From contig OZ025258.1 in assembly GCA_964019135.1 (NCBI GenBank), forward strand, positions 7,707,961 through 7,771,960: a DNA stretch of 64,000 nt, in the 5' to 3' direction. Position numbers and translations under genes: made by a program. Position 1 is the stretch's first letter. Every line of letters starts with the position of its first letter. The stretch comes from Arenicola marina (lineage: Eukaryota; Annelida; Polychaeta; Arenicolidae). Shown one piece after another: positions 1 through 10,551 of the stretch. The notes under the pieces were generated by a model, which was not told the DNA's origin, did not search any database, and saw nothing but the letters and a program-made list of their open reading frames with translations.

Positions 1-1072
1 ATTGTTCCTCATTACTGCACAGATATTAAAATACTAAATATTGTTGCATTTTAAATTCGCCTTCGGGTTGACTTCATTAGTTAACGAACATTTACATTTG
101 AAAAAACAAATAATGTTGTGTTTACGTTGATCAGTATACCCGAGCCGGAACCAAGATATATTGGAACTCCCATTGTGACGTCATGGTTACATTTGGACGT
201 CACACCTACTCAGTATGACAGCAGCCGATGGGCGGTCACCAAGAGCGCTTTGCTTGGAGATTGGGAACAGACATTTAGCGCGTCGCTTATAAATTAATTG
301 TAATTTTAAGCATACATCGAGTGTTAACATTGAAAAATGTATTCGTTAATTTTGTGGGGCAGCCGATTTAAGTATTAATGCCATGACATATAGGCTTCGA
401 CCTCTCTCTGCTTGAATATATTTATGTACGGCTGATATTTACTCCGAACTCGAAAACGTCTCATGGGGGCTGTTACGCGAAATGAAAGTCCTAAGCCTAT
501 GCTTGAAGTGGACTTTGAATATGCATGCATGTTACCTTAGGAGCTCGCTTGCGCTCGCTAGAAATGTTATGCTACACATCGCACTATTACATGCATATTT
601 TCTGATGATACAAATACAGTGTTGCATCTGCTACATCTGTAATTGCTGTAGTTGATGTTCAAAATCATTCAGAAGTACCTCTCACATCAACAGGCTTTTT
701 TAGTATGCAGTGCAAACTCCCCCTCCTCCCGTTCTGTGTCAGTTGATTGCGGTGCCTGTGCCTGCATGTCAGCCTGCTGGCATAGAAGGGGGGCGTCCGG
801 TGGCTGTGCCTGTTTGGCCGTGTCGGCTGTGCCTGTGAGAACTGCCTGGCTCACTCCAAAGAGATTGAGTAAGGACTGGTAACCAGGCTGGTTATGCCTG
901 TGGGGGTGTGGCTGTGAATGGAAGAGCAAAGCATCAGTGGAGCTGTTATCCTTTGGCTAAGGCTAATTAAGCTTCAAAAAATATTTTTCAGATGCAGTCG
1001 ATCATAATGTTGCGTTTAACATGAATTATTATATCAACCGAACTTAATTACCGTTGTTAGAAATAAAGGGAA

Positions 1073-1255
1073 AATTTGGCGATGTGCAGAGAAACACCAC
1101 CAACTTTTGCGGTCTCAAACAGCCAGAAGGTGAGGGTCGTTGTTGCCAAGCGAACACGCCAGATGGAGCAACACGCAGTGGAAACAACCTTGTTTGCAGC
1201 ATCGAACCATCCCTGGGACATCGTTGACAAGCCACCCGAAACTATAGCCGGCGTT
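1073..1255. other. Best-conserved block between copies A and B
   Basis: This block matches 46,732-46,930 with about five substitutions in the first 160 bases (about 97% by eye), while neighbouring parts are nearer 90%. One short insertion follows in copy B. A minus-strand frame stays open in both copies (about 60 codons), and a plus-strand AAG/GTGAGG sequence resembles a splice donor. Either could be chance. The excess conservation may mark an exon, a regulatory element or local gene conversion. I do not recognise a protein. Confidence 0.35.
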
Positions 1256-2769
1256 GAGCCAACATCGTTGTGCTATCTGGTTGTGTTCTTACACTTTGCA
1301 CTTTTAAACCCATTCACTTTTGCTTGGCCAGATTAGCACTAGATACATGTACACCACAACCGTAATGCAGGCAAAGTCCCATGTTAACCGGCTCTTACTT
1401 TTTATCTTGCTGTATCACTGTGTAGGTACGATCGTTTCTTCTGCATGCCTATTATTGCCTCTCGCCTTGCGAAAGGTGGCCCCTAGGACAGACCTCAATA
1501 TTCCTAACAGAGGGTCGCTGAGCTCTCGCCCTGGCAACCGGGACGCCAGCTATGACGAAGTAGGATCGTGTCGTCCAATGGGGCAGTTTTGTGGGTGTGT
1601 GAGGGGTGCGTGGGGTGCGAGTGGGGGATGGGGGTGGATGGTTATGATGATAACCACATGGGATGGGATAAAACTCATTCTCAGACAGCCGTGAAACAAC
1701 CTTTTCCTGCAGAGCATGGTCGGTGGAAGGATATGACCTCACACATATACATACTCACTTAATTGGCGCAGTAATGAGGCCCGATACAGAAGCCGCCGCA
1801 TGGAGCGAGGTAATGGTTACCATGGAGAAAAAGAGACGGGGGCAGGGATAAGGAGATTGCCATAATGAAAGCCCTGTAGATTACCGACATTCCCTTCACT
1901 CGTCCCCGATATATCGTGGCAACGGCAACAAATGTCACGGATTGGGAGACGTGGGTTACCAAAACCGCCTGACTGGAACTGGGCCAAAGTTCTATCTGAG
2001 CCTCGTCTGCAAGGCATGAGCTGGGAAGACCATTTCAGCCAATGACATGCGGTCAACCATTTTTGTCCCAAACGATCCTTTGCTCAAGGGGAAAAGCAGC
2101 GCAGCCTCCACCGAAGGCAGATAGTAGAATGGGATCCTAATGAGTATAGCGGTGAATGGACAGGCATGCTGCCTTGTCATTAACAACAGACCGGATAAAA
2201 TGGATTTGCCCGCTACGGCCTCATCATGTTCACAGCTCGGAAGCCTGTCTGTAGATATCTGGATTAAATATCACCGGCTTTTACGTTCTTATGGTATGCA
2301 CGTCCTTAAGTCGTGTCATTACGTTGTTATGCATTGTTGAGTCACAATGGGGAATATCGTTTTATATATATAGGTGAACACAGCCTTTATAAGATAATAA
2401 AGCTCTAAATAAAAACTAATACATGTATACATACAGAATGTAAAGCTTTATCTCGATTCCGGCGTGAAGCTCATAATTTACCTCTGCCATACATTTTGGC
2501 ACGAATATAGTAAATGGAATGTGCGTATATTGGGCGAAGTATGGTATCGACAAGGTGGAGATACAATTAAACGTCGGTACTGAATAGCAAGCCTCATACA
2601 TTAATATGCAACTGTAGCAATCTCGTTTGCTTAATGAGTAAAAGTAGAAAAACAACTAAAAAAATAGAAAAAGTAGAAAAACAACTCTAAATAATTTGGC
2701 TAATTATGCTTACTATGCACTTAATTGGAGGGAAGACGGTGGTATTTTTCCGCCTTATTTCTACATATG

Positions 2770-3001
2770 CAGTGGCGGATCCAGGAATTTGAAAAGGGAG
2801 GGATCCAAGGGAAGCTTGCGACCGGTCGGGTGGGTCCACCATGTTTTTGACAATCGGTTAGGGGGGTCGTAGGGGGCTCGACGTCTCGTATTCTTCCTCA
2901 AAGGGGGGGGGGGGGAGTCCACGCCTAAATTTTCCATTGAAACGGCATTCTTCTCTTTAAAAAGAATGGGGGGGGGACCCACCCCCCTGAATCCACCCCT
3001 C
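2770..3001. mobile_element. hAT-like MITE (CAGTGGCGGATCC ends)
   Basis: The element begins CAGTGGCGGATCCAGG and ends with an imperfect inverted copy (GAATCCACCCCTC). CATATG lies on both sides, consistent with a 6-8 bp target duplication. The inside is G-rich and has no open frame. Termini of the type CAG(N)GGCGGATCCA are common on short non-autonomous hAT-like DNA transposons in invertebrates. A partial copy with the end CCCCTG followed by the same CATATG lies at the equivalent place in copy B (47,593-47,702), so the insertion predates the A/B duplication. A third family member lies at 43,701-43,853. Confidence 0.6.
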
Positions 3002-3482
3002 CATATGGTACGTATAATTCACGAGTTGACTCGTGAATGTATTTTTTTGCATATGCCGTGGTCAGCCGTTCATTACCAAAACGACGACAATAAACTGCCT
3101 AATTTCATTATTACTACAGAAGGTCCCCCAACGGCTTGTATGTTATTAATGCATTTTAAACAAATAATGTCGAGGGTGATCTGTCACATGTGCATCGTAT
3201 TAAGGGACTAATCGATTCACAGCGCCCCCAAGGGGCAGAGCGACTGTCTGCGAGCAGCTGGAATGTATGGGTGCTGAATCGATCGGGTATAACGACTTGG
3301 AAGAGAGTAATACCAGTGGGAGGAGAAGGGTCCTTTGTTCACACATTGTCGCTCACGTTTACACATTATCGCTCAACTCAATGGACCCAGATGCATAGGC
3401 TAAATATATGCCATCATTTGAACTGGACGACGAAAACATATATTACAAATCCCTTTCCTCCTATCCATGTAACATTTGCCGC

Positions 3483-3981
3483 GATTCAATATACCAATAG
3501 TGGGTGAAACCTTATTTCTATTAATAACCAATTTCAATACACCAATAATGGGTGAAACCTTATTTCTAGCAAGGCGGCGCACTTGTGTTTTATCGAACGT
3601 ATATACAGTTGACCACCATGCCGGGCTAGTCCCGGTCTGGCGCTACGTAAAAGTAACTTATGTACAGCTGGATAGATACTCGCAAACATCAGTATTGTAT
3701 TACATCCGCGCAGATACATCATGGCTAGCGTCACAGACATCACTTGTATAACATTATATATTTACACACTCATTCCGATGATTGGGAAGGCAACCAAGGC
3801 AGACCCTTCCCACAGTTACACAGAATTGCTAATGATTGGGAAGGCAACCAAAGCTGACCTACCCATTTGTGAATGAGGGTGGTGACTAGCATGAGGCAAT
3901 GTATGAGACTTAGATGGAGTGGCGTGTAGTGATGGGTGCCCTCCTCATAAGGAGTGCCAGGAGGTGGTGGGGAGGAGGTGG
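3483..3981 (-). repeat. YR element 3' repeat B2
   Basis: This is the outermost 3' repeat of the element, matching B1 (about 4,283-4,910) over nearly its full length. Its outer edge carries two copies of a roughly 49-bp subrepeat (ACCAATTTCAATACACC type); B1 carries three. B2 is shorter because B1 holds an additional duplicated stretch near 4,690-4,795. The boundary with A2 falls where similarity to A1 begins, at 3,982. Confidence 0.8.
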
Positions 3982-4225
3982 AAATTTCGATGTTTCTTGC
4001 TGAAGTAGCAAAATGGCGGACGGACAACAAGTGCGCGTGGGTCATGTGACGCCGCGTGACTCATCGCCCACGTGACCTAAATCCCGGGGGCTCACGATGG
4101 GGGGACGGGAGGACCCGGGGCTCCAGGTGGGGGGAATATACTTAGGAGAGGCCCCCTGCGAGTAGGGGGTTATAACTTCTATCGTTGCTGCACAACAAAA
4201 GAAATTATGGCACATAATTTCATAT
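3982..4225 (-). repeat. YR element internal repeat A2
   Basis: This 244-bp segment is a near-identical direct copy of A1 at 10,552-10,796. It includes the shared ends AAATTTCGATG and CATAATTTCATAT. Lying between B1 and B2, it completes the A1-ORFs-B1-A2-B2 plan of Ngaro-type elements. Differences from A1 cluster near 4,150-4,175; elsewhere only a couple of substitutions are visible. Confidence 0.88.
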
Positions 4226-4282
4226 TTGTTCCGCTAGCAACGACAGAACACGATAACTGGGTTTATAATTTTTTTTATTAAT

Positions 4283-4910
4283 AACCAATTTCAATATACC
4301 AATAGTGGTGAACCTTATTTCTATTAATAACCGATTTCAATATACCAATAGTGGGTGAAACCTTATTTCTATTATAACCAATTTCAATACACCAATAGTG
4401 GGTGAAACCTTATTTCTAGCAAGGCGGCCGCCTGGCGGCGCACTTGTGTTTTATCGAACGTATATACAGTTGACCGCCATGCCGGGCTAGTCCCGGTCTG
4501 GCGCTACGTAAAAGTAACTTATGTACAGCTGGATAGATACACATCAGTATTGTATTACATCCGCGCAGATACATCATGGCTAGCGTCACAGACATCACTT
4601 GTATAACATTATATATTTACACGTTTATTCCGATGATTGGGAAGGCAACCAAGGCCGACCCTTCCCACAGTTACACAGAATTGCTACTGATTGGGAAGGC
4701 AACCAAAGCTGACCTTCCCCCCTGTCCACCGTGCCGGGCTAGCCCCGGCATGGGGGTGACCTTTGCCTGACTATGAGGGTGACCTGGGCAGGCAACCAAA
4801 GCTGACCTACCCATTTGTGAATGAGGGTGGTGACTAGCATGAGACAATGTATGAGACTTAGGTGGAGTGGCGTGTAGTGATGGGTGCCCTCCTCATAAGG
4901 AGCGCCAAGA
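4283..4910 (-). repeat. YR element 3' repeat B1
   Basis: This is a direct copy of B2, lying just downstream of the recombinase frame in element orientation. It starts with three roughly 49-bp subrepeats and contains an extra duplicated stretch relative to B2 (around 4,690-4,795, motif GGCAACCAAAGCTGACC). About 55 bases (4,226-4,282) separate it from A2. Confidence 0.8.
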
Positions 4911-5032
4911 AGGTCTGACTCGTCGGAAAATGGCCGGCAGAGTCAGAGCTGGCACCCAGGAAGAGGAAGCAAAGCAGGCAAGGAGATGGAGTGAAAGGCG
5001 CGGGGAGAAAGGTAGGGGCCCATATCGCATGG

Positions 5033-5956
5033 TTAGGAGGACTTAGAGGGTGAGGGCGTAGGAAGCAAGATCTGTTTAGGACGTATGTATGCCGTGTAGG
5101 CGTTAGATTTCCAGCGTCCGGCTTGTTTAATGGTTGCGTGCGATATGTTGTCCTGTGCAAGCTGAGTGGCGCGGCCGATTCGGAACGAGTGAGTGTTGTA
5201 TCGGTGTTCCGGAAGCCCTGCTAATCGCAAGGTAAGCTTCAGGAAGTCGACCACTTGTTGGCGATCGAGTGGGCGGCCGGCCAGGGTAAGGAAGAGTGGA
5301 CCCGGGGTGCCGGGTCGTACCTCCAGGTAGGAACGGAGGCTAATGATAGGGCACGAGCCCGACCCAGGAACCCCCTGGACCGTGATCTGTGTGTTTTCCC
5401 CTGTGCTGTGTTTGTAGGAGTGGAATGTGATGCCCATGTGTTGGGCACTGGAGGCCGAAGGAGGCATGTTAATGTGTTCCAGGCGCAGTATGTTATCTGC
5501 ATTATTGTTGGAAATGACGAGTTCCCCGATTCTAAGGCAAGCGTGAAAAGCCAGCGTGAATAGCGCCTTGAATAGCAGGCCCTGGTACCGCGATGCGGTA
5601 GCGTATTTCATTTGGGATAGCAATGATTCCAACACATCGGCTGTTATCGGCAGCAGCCGTTGTGTCGGCTGAGTGGTCTTTTTTATGCCGATTAGCATTC
5701 GTTTGATGAGGAATTTAGCTGTGGGGTCCTGGTGTGATCTGATTTTGTGAGCGAACGACACTGCCGTTATGTATGTGAGAATGGTGGAGTACCTTTTTCC
5801 AGTTTTGTATAAGTGGGCAATGAATGAAGCTATTGCTTGTGGCTGTAGTGGAAGTTTCACGTTGTGCCTGAGTGTGTTCCGGATAAAGTGAAGACACTGT
5901 TGCCAGTGGTGCTGGTATGCCCTGACAGGGGACTTCGTCAGTGATCTGCCGACCAA
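5033..5956 (-). CDS. Tyrosine recombinase of the YR retrotransposon
   Basis: A 307-residue protein of the tyrosine recombinase/phage integrase family. The N-terminal part (about residues 1-95) looks like the SAM-like core-binding domain. The catalytic domain follows with the expected R-H-R-Y set: arginine in LRIGEL (about residue 142), HSFRIGRAT (about 257-265), then AGRWKSNAYTAYIR with the nucleophilic tyrosine near residue 288. In DIRS-order elements this enzyme replaces the DDE integrase and joins circular cDNA to the genome. It follows the RT/RNase H region by about 155 bases on the same strand and is followed by repeat B1. Length is usual for the family. This frame is uninterrupted. Confidence 0.9.
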   Translation of the reverse strand: MVGRSLTKSPVRAYQHHWQQCLHFIRNTLRHNVKLPLQPQAIASFIAHLYKTGKRYSTILTYITAVSFAHKIRSHQDPTAKFLIKRMLIGIKKTTQPTQRLLPITADVLESLLSQMKYATASRYQGLLFKALFTLAFHACLRIGELVISNNNADNILRLEHINMPPSASSAQHMGITFHSYKHSTGENTQITVQGVPGSGSCPIISLRSYLEVRPGTPGPLFLTLAGRPLDRQQVVDFLKLTLRLAGLPEHRYNTHSFRIGRATQLAQDNISHATIKQAGRWKSNAYTAYIRPKQILLPTPSPSKSS

Positions 5957-6110
5957 TGTGTCTATTGTAGACTGAAGTTCTTGGGCAGGAACCTGTCGGG
6001 TATAGGCTCCGGCAGGGGCTTCATGCTGTACTGACGCAGCAATTGTGGAGTCACCTGTGAACGAGATATGGCATCTGCTAGTACATTTGTCACGCCCGGA
6101 ATGTGTACCG

Positions 6111-7629
6111 CTAAGAACTTGGTATTATTGCGCAAAATAGTCTTACGATAGCCATGATCTTCGGGTCACGGGACGTTTGTGTCTTAAGAATGTGTGTTAC
6201 GGCGATACTATCGCAGTGAAAAGTGACAACCGAGTTACGCAGTTTGTGTCCGAAAACTTGCAGTAAGAGAAGGATGGGGGAGAGCTCGAGGATTGTAATG
6301 TGGCAAGATGCCCATGTGGGGGGCCATGTTCCTTGTATCCAAGAAGACCCGAAGGTCGCGCCGTATCCAGAGCCGGAAGCATCTGAGTACATGTTTATAG
6401 CGGGGGATGTAGCGAGAGAAAGGTGCGATATGATGGAGACCCCGTTGTAGCACTTCAAGAAATCGTGCCACGTCCGGAGGTCTTGCTTAGCTGGCAATGT
6501 GAGCCTCACGTAGTGTGAGAGACATGTTACCCCTTTTGACAGGTCAATGAGGCGGCGCAAGAATGGGCGGCCCGGCTGTACGACCGACGTGGCAAAGTGG
6601 AGTTTTCCTACAAGGGACTGGAGCTCCCCTAGGGTGATCTTATGGGAATCCGTGTATTTGTCAATGTCCGAAGCGTAGCGCTCGAGTTTTTCCTTTTGCA
6701 GTCGGGCCTGGAGTTTTTTCGTATCCAGTTCGATGCCTAGGAATGTAATGGTCTGCGCGGGTCCTACGGTCTTCTCCGGTGCTAAAGGCACCCCAATTTC
6801 ATTTGTAAGCTGCACGAAGGCTGATAATTGTGCCTGGCAACCTGTCTGTGTAGGGTGTAAGAAGAGGAAGTCATCTAATATTTTGGTTGTGTGACTGATG
6901 AGAGAACATTTCAAAGATGGCACATGCTGCTGCGCACCCCATGGGGAGGCATTTGTCATAGTAGTACGCACCTTCCCAGGTGAACCCCATCAGATGGTAT
7001 TGTGACGGGTGAAGGGGTAGAAGCCTAAAAGCGTTGCTTATGTCAGATTTTGCCATGAAGACGTGGCCTGTGAGGTGGTGTAAGTGTTGAATGTGTTGAA
7101 TAGCGTTGGATATGTTCTGGTATGTAACAGTGGTGGTTTGTGAGGGTATGCTTTTGTTGACCGACCGGGAGTCGTAGGGATAAGACAGGTTGTGTACGAG
7201 CCTGTATTTACCAGGTGTTGTCTTTTCCCGCAGTGCTAATGGGGAACACTTGAAGTGATGGAAGGATGGTTTGTTGAAGGGGCCAGCTATACGCCCAGCC
7301 TCCAACTCCTGTTTGATTTTTGCTCTGACAGCTGCGGGATTAAGGAGAGCTGACTGTGAATTCTTGGAGCGTATATCACCCTGTTCCCCTTCAAACCCAA
7401 CCTTGAAACCTGAGGTAAAGCCGCTTTCTATGCGGGCTTTGAGCTGAGGTGGGTATTCCTCTAGGTGATGGGCAAGCGCCCTAATCTTTACGGGCGTGGG
7501 TAGCGGGGGGACGGGTGACTGCGGGGCGTGAGGTGGGGCATTTGAAGGCGGGGTGTGACTGCTGGCAACGGTAACAACTGTGCTTAAACCTGCATTGGCC
7601 ACGCGCGATGCATCTCTGTTCGCGGGCAT
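6111..7629 (-). mobile_element. pol region: reverse transcriptase and RNase H
   Basis: This is the polymerase region of the YR retrotransposon. RT landmarks include a SPLALREK segment with KYRLVHNLS, then SDISNAFRLLPL, the LPMGCAAACAIFE block, and LDDFLF as the metal-binding DD motif. An FLGIELD segment marks the RT thumb boundary. RNase H follows with YSDASGSGYGA, the glutamate in ITILELSP and HCDS. In family members this enzyme copies the element RNA and removes the template strand. It overlaps the end of the gag-like region (7,481-8,576) and lies upstream of the recombinase. It is treated here as part of a fossil element; its frame status is counted in the element entry. Confidence 0.88.
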
Positions 7630-8576
7630 GGAATGCGAAGCAGTAGCCTGGTGGGGTGGCGTTGCGATGTTGTGTGAAAGTGTGAGTTTGGCTGAGGGGG
7701 TTTGATCTGTTGTTGTAGTTGTTGTTATAAAATAACCAATTCGCTCCCTGCTCCGCGAGGTTCTTCACGTCCCTTGCATAAGTGAGGATGTCGTTGAGCT
7801 GCCCTGGGAACTTTTGGACGTATATAGCGGTAAATATGTCCCAGGTCCGTCCCCAATCCTGTATGGTAGGAGCCCGGTGCCGGGCCTGGTTAAACTTAGG
7901 CGCCGGCTGTTGATGGTCCATTTCTAGCGATAGGGTGTAGGTGGCCTGCTGATGGGGGTTCAGTAGGTCATTAACGTCAATGTACTTATGGCACCAGATT
8001 TTTTGTTTGACTTTGAGGTCAATGTTTTGACCGATGGCTTGCCGACACCACCGGGCGTGGTCGTATCGGTTCCTGGCACAACACGGCCCCAAGGGGTAGC
8101 TCACCTTGGTCGCCCTCGGCGTGGCAGCTGGTGAAGATGTGGTCGATGCCGTCATCCGCAGCTGGGTGGCTGTCCTCCTCTGGGTCGTGGTCGCCGTTCA
8201 ATGGCGAGCCGATTGCCGCGGGTGCTGGGCCCTGCGTCATGCAGCCCCCCATGTCTGGGAGGGCGGAGGTGGAGGCGGCCCCTGGCGTTGGGTTATTGCC
8301 TTGGGCTGCGGTCAATGACGCTGCGAGCGAGGCCATGTTCTCCATACACGTCATCACTTTTGACAACATGTCAGACGTCTTGCGCAGGACGTCATCCGCT
8401 GCGCTGCCAGTGGTCGCTTGTGTGGTGGCTGCCTGGCTGGCTGTGGCAAGCGGGGCGCTGGTTGCCTTGCTGCCAGTAGTCGACGGGGTGCTGGCCTTCT
8501 TGCCACGGATGCGCCCTCTCTTTCGGCTGGACTGTGGTTGCGGGGCCGCATCCTGCGGCTTGCGTTTGGGTGCCAT
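7481..8576 (-). mobile_element. gag-like region with zinc fingers
   Basis: This is the first coding region of the YR retrotransposon. It begins with a basic, low-complexity stretch (MAPKRKPQ, then RKRGRIRGKK) that would bind nucleic acid or act as a nuclear signal, followed by Ala/Thr-rich sequence. Its distal part ends in cysteine/histidine motifs: a C-x5-C-x3-H type followed by CYRCQQSHPAFKC (C-x2-C-x3-H-x4-C). Paired fingers of this kind are typical of DIRS/Ngaro Gag proteins, which package element RNA. The array of palindromes lies just upstream (8,750-9,490). Recognition rests on position and zinc fingers rather than sequence recall. Confidence 0.75.
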
Positions 8577-8749
8577 CTGAGGTACTGTTAAAGAAAATGC
8601 AGAAGCACAGTAACAGCGAATAAAACTGGTGGAGCCTGGTTTAGTGTTGTATTAGCGATGTGGCCGGTGGCCACTTTACGTATGCGGCAGATTGCTTGGG
8701 ACATTGAGAAACAAGTTGCATGCCTAGTCAAAAACAATAAATTCTTACC

Positions 8750-9490
8750 GCCCTTGAGTCACCTATAGTGACAGGGGAACGTGCAGCATTGAGGCAGTTA
8801 TAGGGTTACAACATACGTTGGACCACTTGCGCGAATGATCAGTCACAGTACTTTTACGCTGCCTTGGGTCACGAATACCGTGACAGGCCAGACTTTGTGT
8901 CTGATGTGGGATATTAATGGCCTTGGGCCACATTGCATAGCATGCCAGGCCCAGTACACAATCTAAGTTAGTTCCCATGCCTTGGATCACAAGTAGAGTG
9001 ACAGGCGAAAGTGTGGTTTGAAATGGGATGTAGCAACCAATTCTTACCTGCCTTGAGTCACCCATACGGTGACAGGCCAAACGTCCAGCGTTGAGGCAAT
9101 TATACTGTTGCAACATACGTTGGGCCACTTGCGCAGTGGCAAGCGAATGATCAGTCCCAGTACTTTAACGCTGCCTTGGGTCACAAATACAGTGACAGGC
9201 CAGACTCTGTGTGTAATGTGGGATATTAATGGCCTTGGGTCACATTGCATAGCATGACAGGCCCAGTACGCAATCTAACTTAGTTCCCATGCCTTGGATC
9301 ACAAGTAGAGTGACAGGCGAAAATGTGGTTTGAAATGGGATGTGGCTTGCCTTGGGTCACGTTGCGTAGCGTGACAGGTGAACGAGTCGACTATGGGGCC
9401 TTTTCATATGCCTTGTGTCATGACTGAAATGACAGGCGACACAATTATGGGATATTACCAGCCTGGGATCAGCTTGCATGGGATGACCGG
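8750..9490. repeat. Array of 11 imperfect palindromes, 59-bp spacing
   Basis: Eleven copies of a 27-31 bp imperfect palindrome start near 8,750, 8,861, 8,920, 8,979, 9,050, 9,172, 9,231, 9,290, 9,349, 9,410 and 9,461. The plus-strand form is GCCTTGGGTCAC, 7-10 variable bases, then GTGACAGGC. GCCT pairs with AGGC and GTCAC with GTGAC, leaving a small bulge. Six of the ten spacings are exactly 59 bp. A block of about 300-311 bp holding the first four copies is duplicated in tandem. The array lies in the leader between A1 and gag, so the element RNA would carry a ladder of hairpins. Possible roles are RNA packaging, binding sites for the recombinase or an element protein, or transcriptional control; none is shown by sequence alone. 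Confidence 0.85.
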
Positions 9491-10551
9491 CCCACTATTG
9501 CAGCTTAGACATTGTCCCGTGCCTAAGCCATATCGAGGCTGAAGTCTCATGCTTGAAGACTCTGCCCCAAAAAGTGGTGCTGAAGCCAAATATGTATATT
9601 GACTCTGCTGAGGGTATTATGACGGAAGCCACAGGAGACTCTGTCACTCATCGAGGCTGAAGTCTCATGTTAGAAACTGACCCCAGAAGAATAATGCTGT
9701 CACCGTGCAGACAGATACGGTTTATCAGGTGTAGCAACCGTCAGGTTGTCCTAAGCGCACAGCAGAAAGCATACAGCTGTATAGCTATGTAATAATAGAG
9801 GAGTGAGCGTAACAGCTGGGGTCACATAAAGCAAAAAGTGGTAAACATACTATGTGTATCAGTGCGCATTGATTAAAACTCCCGCAAAAGAAAAAGGGGG
9901 AGGGGGGGGGGGTAAATATGAAAACGTAAACGGAATAAAGGAAAACGCAGGCAGAAACAAGAAACGAAGAATCCGAGCAGGGGACAAGCGACATAGTGCG
10001 AAACAAGTATTCCCAGTACACAGCCGTAGGCGAGAGATCATCACTGGCAGGCCGGTGACCGCAAAGCGGTGCCGCATGCGAGACCATTTAAGAAGTACCA
10101 AGGGAGCCTGACGCAGGGGCCTAACGCTGGGCGGCACTGGCTGTCAAAGCCGGCGCGGAGTCTCAAAGCCGCGCCACACACCGCTTGGTGAGACACACTC
10201 CCAGCGGCCCGGCCGAGCCCGCCTGTGTGGCGTGGCAGCCCGGCGCCCCGAGGCGAGAAAACGGCTAGCGCCGCACGGCGCGTGGCAAGATATGTTAAGT
10301 AGGAGGGTGTGACTGTGACCGGATTCTGGATCATAGAGATTGGGCTTTGGTCAGCATCAACGCTAAACGGCGAGCCGCGGCTCTGTGGTTGCGCAAATAT
10401 ATTTCGAAACCTGACAGAAAGGAATGACCGACGTAACATACGGAAAAAAAACATGTCTGTATCTACGTACCTAGCAGGGGATTTCCGTTGACTTTCTGCC
10501 TTGTAATGCGCAATAAACGAGGTAGTGTGATGATTTTTCCGTGTGCCAACA
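9491..10551 (-). other. YR element leader, with CpG-rich segment
   Basis: This part of the element leader has no convincing frame. It starts with a repeated motif (ATCGAGGCTGAAGTCTCATG type near 9,533 and 9,652). A CpG- and GC-rich segment at about 10,040-10,290 contains several short inverted repeats. The position just inside A1 and the CpG richness would suit a TATA-less promoter for the minus-strand element transcript, but no core motif is decisive. A 197-residue minus-strand frame across 10,041-10,634 enters A1 and is judged fortuitous. Confidence 0.5.

Larger units (their letters stand above)
1..3482 (+). repeat. Segmental duplication copy A, left part
   Basis: This stretch aligns in order and orientation with about 45,745-48,180 (copy B). 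Clear matching stretches are 1-165 with 45,745-45,930, 545-660 with 46,550-46,655, 1,070-1,620 with 46,730-47,280, 2,330-2,600 with 47,360-47,560, and 2,850-3,482 with 47,590-48,177. The match is interrupted by segments private to one copy; for example 665-890 has no counterpart in B. A shorter, weaker relative of 190-560 also occurs at 32,281-33,430. Short open frames occur on both strands, but none resembles a known protein and none keeps a convincing frame between copies. I see no host gene here. Whether the block is a large old repeat or a true segmental duplication cannot be decided from this window. Confidence 0.8.

Noticed and set aside
5255-5563. Plus-strand frame within the recombinase region.
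   Set aside because: It is antisense to the well-supported tyrosine recombinase frame.
8131-8580. 149-codon plus-strand frame.
   Set aside because: It is the antisense shadow of the gag-like region of the YR element.
8750-9490. The regular palindromic repeats could be read as a CRISPR array.
   Set aside because: The repeats diverge from one another, the spacers are themselves duplicated, no cas genes are present, and the array lies inside the leader of a eukaryotic retrotransposon.
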